The notes beneath the pieces are model-generated. The model was not told the DNA's origin, did no database searches, and saw nothing but the letters and a program-made list of their open reading frames with translations. From assembly GCF_003854275.1 (NCBI RefSeq), contig NZ_QTQP01000010.1:124001-188000 (forward strand): 64,000 nucleotides of DNA. Direction: 5' to 3'. Source of the DNA: Burkholderia sp. Bp8963. Lineage in GTDB: Bacteria; Pseudomonadota; Gammaproteobacteria; Burkholderiales; Burkholderiaceae. Positions 58,654 through 64,000 of this stretch are shown piece by piece (position 1 is the stretch's first letter; each line of letters starts with the position of its first letter). A program made the position numbers and the translations under genes.

Positions 58654-58721
58654 GACCAGCGACGCCAGGGCCAGGCTCCCCGGTCGATGCTGCTCAGACT
58701 CCGTTTTTTGTTCAGAAACAT
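58647..58721 (-). CDS. trpL: trp operon leader peptide (24 residues, three Trp)
   Basis: An open frame of 24 codons plus TAA: ATG at 58721, ending in the residues AWPWRRWSR. Three of the last eight residues are Trp, against a background frequency near one in seventy. It lies between gph and trpE on their strand, directly before a competing-hairpin and T-run structure. This is the layout of a transcription-attenuation leader: a ribosome stalled on Trp codons when charged tRNA is scarce would let the antiterminator form. No strong ribosome-binding site is visible. Confidence 0.88.
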   Translation of the reverse strand: MFLNKKRSLSSIDRGAWPWRRWSR

Positions 58722-58739
58722 GCGGATGGAAGAATTAGA

Positions 58740-59543
58740 TCAGACGGTTGGCTGGCCGGCGTTGTGCGCAGTGATCGCGCGCGCTGCGACCAGCAGCGAG
58801 CCGACTATACCATCCGAATTTATCGTTTGTATAGCCTTGCCGTGGTTGTAGCCGTACGGCACCGTCAGCGTCGCCATGCCCGCTGCGCGGCCCGCGAGCG
58901 CGTCGTTCTCCGAATCGCCGATCGCGACTGCCACGTCCGGCGCGACGCCGAGCGCGTCGCACGCGGACAGCATCGGCAGGGGATCGGGCTTCTTGCGCGC
59001 CACGCTGTCGCCACCGAGCACGACGGCGAAGTGTGCGGCGAGCCCGTACTGCTGCAGCAGCTCGACCGCGAAGCGGTGCGGCTTGTTGGTCACGCATGCG
59101 AGCTTCACGCCTGCGTTGCGCAGCGCGTCGAGGCCTGCCGCGACGTCCGGGTAGAGGCGCGTGTGGCGGCCGTTGATCTTCGCGTATTCGGCCTGGTAGA
59201 TCGCGAGCGCGTCGTCGAAGCGCGCTCGCGCTTCGTCCGCGGTGAAGCGCGGCTTCAGCACGCTTTGGATCAGATGCTCGGAGCCTTTGCCGACATACCC
59301 GATCACCTCGTCACGCGACGTCGCCGGCGCGTCGAGCTGCGCCAGCATGCCGTTCAGGCCGGCGGTGAAATCGTCGGCGGTATCGACCATCGTGCCGTCG
59401 AGATCGATCAGCGCCGCGTCGATGCGCGGCGCGGCGAAGCGGATCGGTGCGACCGGCGTAGGCGCGGCCGGCGTAGGTGCGACTGGCTCAGGTGCAGCCC
59501 CAGCCGCGGTCGCTCTCCCTTCGGGCAGGTTCGATTCGCTCAC
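58740..59543 (-). CDS. gph: Phosphoglycolate phosphatase
   Basis: 267 residues from a GTG with GGAG upstream. HAD motifs: DLDGTMVDT (about residues 47-55), VTNKPHRF, the Lys of ARKKPDP and GDSENDALAGRAAG. It dephosphorylates 2-phosphoglycolate, formed in DNA repair and other side reactions. The first 38 residues are an Ala/Pro-rich extension encoded by repetitive DNA, absent from E. coli Gph; no later start codon precedes the catalytic motif. It starts four bases after the rpe stop. The 3' end carries an AT-rich stretch that might hold a trp promoter. Confidence 0.93.
   Translation of the reverse strand: MSESNLPEGRATAAGAAPEPVAPTPAAPTPVAPIRFAAPRIDAALIDLDGTMVDTADDFTAGLNGMLAQLDAPATSRDEVIGYVGKGSEHLIQSVLKPRFTADEARARFDDALAIYQAEYAKINGRHTRLYPDVAAGLDALRNAGVKLACVTNKPHRFAVELLQQYGLAAHFAVVLGGDSVARKKPDPLPMLSACDALGVAPDVAVAIGDSENDALAGRAAGMATLTVPYGYNHGKAIQTINSDGIVGSLLVAARAITAHNAGQPTV
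58804..58809 (-). promoter_or_regulatory. Possible trp promoter -10 within the gph 3' end
   Basis: Minus-strand TATAGT in an AT-rich patch (58804-58835) of otherwise GC-rich gph. The start would be near 58797, about 75 bases before the trpL ATG. The matching -35 (ATACAA at 17 bases) is weak, so readthrough from rpe-gph is the alternative. Confidence 0.3.
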
Positions 59544-59547
59544 GGCG

Positions 59548-60234
59548 TCAGCTCCGCTTGACCGTCGCGAGCTGGCTGCGCATCTCGTCGATCACCTTGC
59601 GGTAATCGGGCTTGCCGAAGATCGCCGAACCCGCGACGAACGTATCCGCGCCGGCTGCCGCGATTTCCGCGATGTTGTCGGCCTTCACGCCGCCATCCAC
59701 TTCGAGCAGGATCTCGCGGCCGGTGCGCTCGGTGTACGCATCGATGCGCGCGCGCGTCTCGCGCAGCTTGTTCAGTGTTTCCGGAATGAACGACTGGCCG
59801 CCGAAGCCCGGGTTGACCGACATCAGCAGCACGAAGTCGACGCGATCCATCACGTAGTCGAGGTAGTTCAGCGGTGTCGCCGGATTGAACACGAGGCCGG
59901 CCTTGCAGCCGTGATCGCGGATCAGCGACAGCGTGCGGTCGATGTGATCGGAGCCTTCCGGGTGGAAGCTGATCAGGTTCGCGCCCGCTTTCGCGAAATC
60001 GGGCACGATCCGGTCGACCGGGCGCACCATCAGGTGCACGTCGATCGGCACCTGCACGTGCGGACGGATCGCTTCGCACACGAGCGGGCCGATCGTCAGG
60101 TTCGGGACGTAATGGTTGTCCATTACGTCGAAATGGATCCAGTCGGCGCCGGCGGCGACCACGTTGCGGACTTCTTCGCCGAGCCGGGCGAAGTCGGCCG
60201 ACAGGATGCTGGGAGCGATGCGGAATTGAGTCAT
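59548..60234 (-). CDS. rpe: Ribulose-phosphate 3-epimerase
   Basis: 228-residue TIM barrel that interconverts ribulose 5-phosphate and xylulose 5-phosphate. Key blocks: [31 protein letters not shown] (metal His, catalytic Asp), [12 protein letters not shown] and [11 protein letters not shown]. It is first of the run rpe-gph-trpEGDC. A TAGAAT hexamer lies about 40 bases upstream. Confidence 0.97.
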   Translation of the reverse strand: MTQFRIAPSILSADFARLGEEVRNVVAAGADWIHFDVMDNHYVPNLTIGPLVCEAIRPHVQVPIDVHLMVRPVDRIVPDFAKAGANLISFHPEGSDHIDRTLSLIRDHGCKAGLVFNPATPLNYLDYVMDRVDFVLLMSVNPGFGGQSFIPETLNKLRETRARIDAYTERTGREILLEVDGGVKADNIAEIAAAGADTFVAGSAIFGKPDYRKVIDEMRSQLATVKRS

Positions 60235-60270
60235 GACGGAGGAGCGGGGACGCTGCGGCGCAAAACCGCC

Positions 60271-60276
60271 ATTCTA
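60271..60276 (-). promoter_or_regulatory. -10 hexamer upstream of rpe
   Basis: TAGAAT on the minus strand, 37 bases before the rpe start, in the gap shared with divergent apaG. No clear -35. Confidence 0.4.
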
Positions 60277-60417
60277 CCGCCGGGCGGCAGCGTGCGCGGT
60301 TGCGCGCGGTTGCGAGTAGGTGCCGCATGAAGCAGAATGCCGAACCAAAGCGGCGCGTCTGCGGCCCTGCGTCGCGCGAACTCGGCGCGGGCCGGTCACC
60401 ACCCCAGCGGAATCACC

Positions 60418-60792
60418 ATGAGTCAGTATCAGTTCACCGTTTCGGTGAAAACCAGTTACTTGCCGGAACAATCCGACCCTGAGCACCGTCAATACGCATT
60501 CGCGTACACGCTGACGATTCAAAACACGGGGCAGGTCGCGGCACAGCTGATCGCCCGCCACTGGATCATCACGGACAGCGAGAGCCACGTGCAGGAAGTG
60601 AAGGGGCTCGGCGTCGTCGGCCATCAGCCGCTGCTGCAGCCGGGCGAACAGTTCGAATACACGAGCTGGGCGGTGATCGCCACGCCCGTCGGCACGATGC
60701 GCGGCGCGTATTTCTGCGTGGCGGAAGACGGCGAGCGCTTCGACGCGCCGATCGACGAATTTGCGCTGCACATGCCGCGTACGCTTCATTGA
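60418..60792 (+). CDS. apaG: ApaG family protein (CO2+/MG2+ efflux-associated)
   Basis: 124 residues, the full length of ApaG, a fibronectin-III-like beta sandwich. Family blocks are FAYTLTIQNTG, ARHWIITDSE, GVVGHQPLLQPGE and YTSW. The biochemical role is uncertain; it has been linked to cobalt and magnesium resistance, and similar domains bind pyrophosphate-type ligands. The ATG at 60418 (MSQYQF) gives the canonical length. It is divergent from rpe. Confidence 0.95.
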   Translation: MSQYQFTVSVKTSYLPEQSDPEHRQYAFAYTLTIQNTGQVAAQLIARHWIITDSESHVQEVKGLGVVGHQPLLQPGEQFEYTSWAVIATPVGTMRGAYFCVAEDGERFDAPIDEFALHMPRTLH

Positions 60793-60811
60793 GCGTGCGG
60801 ATGCGGCGGGA

Positions 60812-60952
60812 TCAGCGTGGCTGACGGTCGTTGCGGGCGTGCTTCTTTCTGCCCGAGGCTGTCCACGCGACGATGAAGATCAGCAGGGCGAGCGCCAGGA
60901 AAGCTTCCAGCGCGAAGATGAGCATCGGATATTGGTCGAGAAGATCTGACAT
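60812..60952 (-). CDS. Small single-pass membrane protein (46 residues)
   Basis: MSDLLDQYPMLIFALEAF begins a 46-residue protein with one strong membrane helix (about residues 10-30) and a basic tail (GRKKHARNDRQPR), predicting tail in the cytosol. No family recognised. Its ATG lies on the opposite strand from, and partly overlapping, an alternative mltA start, so the two genes would be tightly divergent. Supported by the clean helix-plus-basic-tail design, but unconfirmed. Confidence 0.55.
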   Translation of the reverse strand: MSDLLDQYPMLIFALEAFLALALLIFIVAWTASGRKKHARNDRQPR

Positions 60953-60980
60953 GGCGGTTTCCATCAAGAACGGACATTGT

Positions 60981-62105
60981 ATGTGGTTTGGGCCCCGGGT
61001 GGCCGGCTGGGCGGCGGCAGTCGCGATAGCGGCGCTGCTCGCAGCATGCGGCGGCACGCCGACGCGGACGTCTTCCACGAACCCGCCGACCGGCGCCGCG
61101 ATCGTGCCGGGCCAGGTCGCCGCCACGCGGCTGACGCCGGTTGCCTGGCAGCAGGTGCCGGGCTGGCAGGACGATTCGCTGCTCGGCGCGACGGCCGCGC
61201 TGCGGCAGAACTGCACGCGGCTCGCGCGCCAGCCCGCGTGGCGGCGTGCGTGCGCGGCGGCGGAACGGCTCGACGAACTCGACGTCAGCAGTGCGCGCGT
61301 GTTCTTCGAAACGTATTTCACGCCGTTCCAGTTCGCGAACAGCGACGGCACGCTCGACGGGCTCGTCACCGGCTACTACGAGCCGCTGCTGCACGGCTCG
61401 CGCGTACGGCGCGGGCCGTATCAGACTGCGCTTTACCGCTGGCCGGCCGGCTATCGCGCGGGCGCCGCGCTGCCGGCGCGAGCGCAGCTCGAGCGCGCGG
61501 GCATCCTGAACGGCAACGAGCTCGTGTGGGTCGACGATCCGATCGAGGCGTTCTTCCTGCAGGTGCAGGGCTCCGGACGGGTGTTGCTCGACGACGGCTC
61601 GGTGATGCGCGTCGGCTACGGCGGCACCAACAACCAGCCGTACCGCTCGATCGGCAAGTGGCTGCTCGATCGCGGCGAGCTGACGCCCGCGCAGGCAACG
61701 ATGCAGGGCATCAAGGCATGGGCGAAGGCGAATCCGGCCCGCGTCGATGCGCTGCTCGACACGAACCCGCGTTTTGTGTTCTTCCGCGAGATGCCGTCGA
61801 AGGAAGACGTGCCGCACGGCGGCGCGGACGGCCCGCTCGGCGCGCTCGGCGTGCCACTTACGCCCGAACGTTCGATCGCGGTCGATCCGTCGTCGATTCC
61901 GCTCGGCACGCCGGTATTCCTGCAGACGACGCGTCCGTTGACCAACACGCCGATGAACCGCCTCGTGTTCGCGCAGGATACGGGTACCGCGATCAAGGGC
62001 GGCGTGCGCGCCGATTATTTCTGGGGGCTTGGGGACGACGCCGGCGATCAGGCCGGGCGGATGAAGCAGATCGGCCGGATGTGGCTGCTGTTTCCGAATT
62101 CGTGA
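60981..62105 (+). CDS. mltA: MltA, membrane-bound lytic murein transglycosylase A
   Basis: 374 residues. The signal MWFGPRVAGWAAAVAIAAL ends in a lipobox (LLAAC), predicting an outer-membrane lipoprotein. The MltA barrel (DGLVTGYYEPLLHGS, VFFLQVQGSGRV-like FFLQVQGSGRVLL) and the 3D domain (DTGTAIKGGVRADYFWG) with catalytic Asp are present. It cleaves peptidoglycan to form 1,6-anhydro ends. The ATG at 60981 gives a normal lipoprotein signal; an ATG at 60951 with GAGAAG upstream is the alternative. Confidence 0.94.
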   Translation: MWFGPRVAGWAAAVAIAALLAACGGTPTRTSSTNPPTGAAIVPGQVAATRLTPVAWQQVPGWQDDSLLGATAALRQNCTRLARQPAWRRACAAAERLDELDVSSARVFFETYFTPFQFANSDGTLDGLVTGYYEPLLHGSRVRRGPYQTALYRWPAGYRAGAALPARAQLERAGILNGNELVWVDDPIEAFFLQVQGSGRVLLDDGSVMRVGYGGTNNQPYRSIGKWLLDRGELTPAQATMQGIKAWAKANPARVDALLDTNPRFVFFREMPSKEDVPHGGADGPLGALGVPLTPERSIAVDPSSIPLGTPVFLQTTRPLTNTPMNRLVFAQDTGTAIKGGVRADYFWGLGDDAGDQAGRMKQIGRMWLLFPNS

Positions 62106-62290
62106 CGCGAAGGCGTGTGGTGGCTGCGTGTGTCTGTGTGTGTCTGCGTGCAGTTGACGTGACGCACTGTACTTGGCTTCGGTCGATGTGACGGGGTTTG
62201 CCAGCGGGGCGGGCCTTCGTCTCTACGATGCACCGCGATCCCGTCGGTTCGAACCGGGCAACGGGATTGCAGCGGCAGCACAAACGATGC

Positions 62291-62331
62291 AGCCCGATCA
62301 GCGCTTGTGGCTGATCGGGCTGTTTTCTTTT
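62291..62331 (+). terminator. Intrinsic terminator (rightward)
   Basis: AGCCCGATCAG (62291-62301) pairs perfectly with CTGATCGGGCT (62311-62321), followed by GTTTTCTTTT. It lies 186 bases after the mltA stop. Confidence 0.88.
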
Positions 62332-62342
62332 GCGATGCGTAT

Positions 62343-62376
62343 CGCTTGTCTGCTTGTCTGCTTGTCTGCTTGTCCG
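62343..62376. repeat. 8-bp tandem repeat
   Basis: GCTTGTCT occurs four times in tandem, the last slightly changed. It is non-coding, between the terminator and the end of paaK. Confidence 0.85.
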
Positions 62377-62413
62377 CGGGCGCGCGGGCGCTCGGCTGCC
62401 GGATGGGTCGCGC

Positions 62414-63712
62414 TCAGCCCTTGCGCTTGTCGACGACCCGTCGCGCCTTGCCGACCGAACGTTCGATGCCGTTGACCGGAAGCACGTTGATCACGGCGGT
62501 CACGCCGATCAGCGCCTTGATGTCGTGCGCGAGCGCGCGCTTTGCTGCGTCGATCGTCGCCGTATCCGGCGCGGTCTCCGGGCAGGGTTCGACGTTCAGC
62601 GTCAGCACGTCGAGCGGGCCTTCCTTCGTCAGCACGATCTGGTAGTGCGGTGCGAGCGCGCGCTGCTTGAGCAGTTGTTCCTCGATCTGTGTCGGGAACA
62701 CGTTCACGCCGCGCACGATCATCATGTCGTCCGAGCGGCCGGTGATCTTCTCCATCCGGCGCATCGTGCGGGCGGTGCCGGGCAGCAGGCGCGTCAGGTC
62801 GCGCGTCCGGTAGCGGATGATCGGCAGCGCTTCTTTCGTCAGCGACGTGAACACGAGTTCGCCGAGCTCGCCGTCGGGCAGCACCTCGCCGGTTTCCGGA
62901 TCGATGATCTCCGGGTAGAAATGGTCTTCCCAGATCGTCGGGCCGTCCTTCGTCTCCACGCATTCGGACGCAACGCCCGGGCCCATCACTTCGGACAGCC
63001 CATAGATGTCGACGGCATCGATGCCCATGCGGCGCTCGATCGCCACCCGCATGTCGTTGGTCCACGGCTCGGCGCCGAAGATGCCGATGCGCAACGAGCT
63101 TTGCGCGGGATCGAGGCCCTGCCGCTCGAATTCATCGGCGATCGACAGCATGTAGCTGGGCGTCACCATGATGATGTCCGGACGGAAGTCCTGGATCAGT
63201 TGCACCTGCTTTTCGGTCTGCCCGCCGCCGAACGGGATCACGGTGAGCCCTGCGCGTTCCGCGCCGTAGTGTGCGCCGAGCCCGCCGGTGAACAGCCCGT
63301 AGCCGTAGCTGACGTGAACCTTGTCGCCCTGACGCGCGCCGGCGGCGCGGATCGAGCGGGCGACGAGATTGGCCCACGTGTCGATATCGCGCGTGGTGTA
63401 GCCGACGACCGTCGGCTTGCCGGTCGTGCCCGATGACGCATGGATGCGGGAAATCTGGTCCTGCGGCACGGCGAACATGCCGAACGGATAGCTGTCGCGC
63501 AGATCGCTCTTGGTCGTAAACGGGAAGCGTGACAGATCGGCGAGCGACTTCAGGTCGTCCGGATGCACGCCCGCTTCGTCGAACTTGCGGCGATAGACCG
63601 GGGAATGCAGGTACGCATGCCGGATCGACCATTTGAGACGTTCGAGCTGCAGCGCAGTCAGCTCGTCTTGCGTCGCGGTCTCGATCGGCTCGAGCGGAAG
63701 CGGGGTTGTCAT
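62414..63712 (-). CDS. paaK: Phenylacetate-CoA ligase
   Basis: 432 residues of the adenylate-forming family. The P-loop-like HASSGTTGKPTVVGYT, the GAEPWT segment and the C-terminal MMIVRGVNVFPTQIEEQL are diagnostic of PaaK. It activates phenylacetate to phenylacetyl-CoA, the entry step of the aerobic paa pathway. GGAG precedes the ATG. It lies 37 bases after paaI on the same strand. Confidence 0.96.
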   Translation of the reverse strand: MTTPLPLEPIETATQDELTALQLERLKWSIRHAYLHSPVYRRKFDEAGVHPDDLKSLADLSRFPFTTKSDLRDSYPFGMFAVPQDQISRIHASSGTTGKPTVVGYTTRDIDTWANLVARSIRAAGARQGDKVHVSYGYGLFTGGLGAHYGAERAGLTVIPFGGGQTEKQVQLIQDFRPDIIMVTPSYMLSIADEFERQGLDPAQSSLRIGIFGAEPWTNDMRVAIERRMGIDAVDIYGLSEVMGPGVASECVETKDGPTIWEDHFYPEIIDPETGEVLPDGELGELVFTSLTKEALPIIRYRTRDLTRLLPGTARTMRRMEKITGRSDDMMIVRGVNVFPTQIEEQLLKQRALAPHYQIVLTKEGPLDVLTLNVEPCPETAPDTATIDAAKRALAHDIKALIGVTAVINVLPVNGIERSVGKARRVVDKRKG

Positions 63713-63749
63713 CTGTGTCTCCAGTATTTGTTATGTGCGAGCCGTGGCG

Positions 63750-64000
63750 TCAGCGGTTTTCCGGGATCACCGTGCCCTTTATCTGGGCGGATTTTCCGCG
63801 GAACATCGCAACTATTTCGCCGGCCTGATTCGTGACGCGGATGTCGTAGATTCCGTACCGGCCATTGCGCGTCTGCTCGATTGCCTCGGCGGTCAGAACG
63901 TCGCCGCCTTGCACCGGACGCAGGTATTCGATCGAGCAGCCGGCCGCGACGGTGCTGAGGTTGTACGAATTGCACGCGAATGCGAACGTCGAGTCGGCGA
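63750..64000 (-). CDS. paaI: PaaI thioesterase, C-terminal part (cut by window end)
   Basis: 83 codons to the stop at 63750; the 5' part lies beyond the window. The visible sequence begins ADSTFAFACNSYN, the hotdog-fold catalytic helix region of PaaI, and continues with AAGCSIEYLRPVQGGD and AMFRGKSAQIKG. PaaI removes CoA from ring-hydroxylated phenylacetyl-CoA by-products and protects the CoA pool. paaI-paaK order matches paa clusters. Confidence 0.92.
   Translation of the reverse strand, partial: ADSTFAFACNSYNLSTVAAGCSIEYLRPVQGGDVLTAEAIEQTRNGRYGIYDIRVTNQAGEIVAMFRGKSAQIKGTVIPENR

Larger units (their letters stand above)
62106..62413 (+). other. Intergenic with hairpin, terminator and octamer repeat
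   Basis: 308 bases between convergent mltA and paaK. It holds a nested hairpin ATCCCGT/ACGGGAT around GGTTCGAACC (about 62236-62268), a strong rightward terminator at 62291-62331 and a tandem octamer at 62343-62376. No protein gene; a short transcript ending at the terminator is possible. Confidence 0.6.

Noticed and set aside
62243..62252. GGTTCGAACC resembling a tRNA T-loop
   Set aside because: The flanking T-stem does not pair and no acceptor or anticodon arms surround it; it is the inner part of a simple hairpin.

Overview
The window is high-GC, densely coded chromosomal DNA of a Burkholderia, most likely the B. cepacia complex, from the large chromosome. The basis is gene content and order: a T6SS-1 type cluster with tagN-tagF-tssM and divergent tagX/tagY, the string rpe-gph-trpE-trpG-trpD-trpC, prmC-prfA-hemA, and betaproteobacterial housekeeping proteins throughout. 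No rRNA, tRNA, insertion sequence, prophage or CRISPR array was seen. The species call is inference from protein recognition, not from a search.

Region 1 (1-16310) is most of a type VI secretion locus. A rightward operon encodes the tube protein Hcp, baseplate proteins TssE, TssF and TssG, the sheath-recycling ATPase ClpV (TssH) and TssA. It converges with a leftward operon for the membrane-complex protein TssM, TagF and the OmpA-like TagN. Beyond it, tagX (a membrane-anchored M15 peptidoglycan peptidase) and tagY diverge from a shared region with a recognisable promoter. tssB/tssC, tssJ/K/L and any vgrG lie outside.

Region 2 (16460-28520) holds zntB, a lipoprotein M1 aminopeptidase, a LEA14-like lipoprotein, two methyltransferases, a DUF1415 protein, a TetR/MFS divergent pair with a clear promoter and twin operators, a nitroreductase, a YegD-type Hsp70 and a cold-shock protein with its own promoter and long leader.

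Region 3 (28937-48000) holds an APC permease, a DODA-type dioxygenase, ubiX, grxD, prmC-prfA-hemA, an OmpR-like regulator with a degenerate receiver, an 88-bp hairpin element, a small YeaQ-like membrane protein, aminopeptidase P, a HAD phosphatase, ettA, a LysR/MFS divergent pair, gabP and ychF.

Region 4 (48031-64000) holds a UbiH-family hydroxylase, dsbC, an M61 peptidase, azoR, then the leftward run rpe-gph-(trpL)-trpEGDC-CYTH-ung, apaG, mltA, paaK and the 3' part of paaI. Between gph and trpE an unlisted 24-residue leader peptide with three Trp codons is followed by two hairpins and a T-run: a textbook transcription attenuator for the trp genes.

The most rewarding second looks are the trp attenuator, the 88-bp hairpin in front of the YeaQ-like gene, the beta-clamp-like motif on Ung, the degenerate receiver next to hemA, and the structured leader of the TetR-controlled MFS gene.
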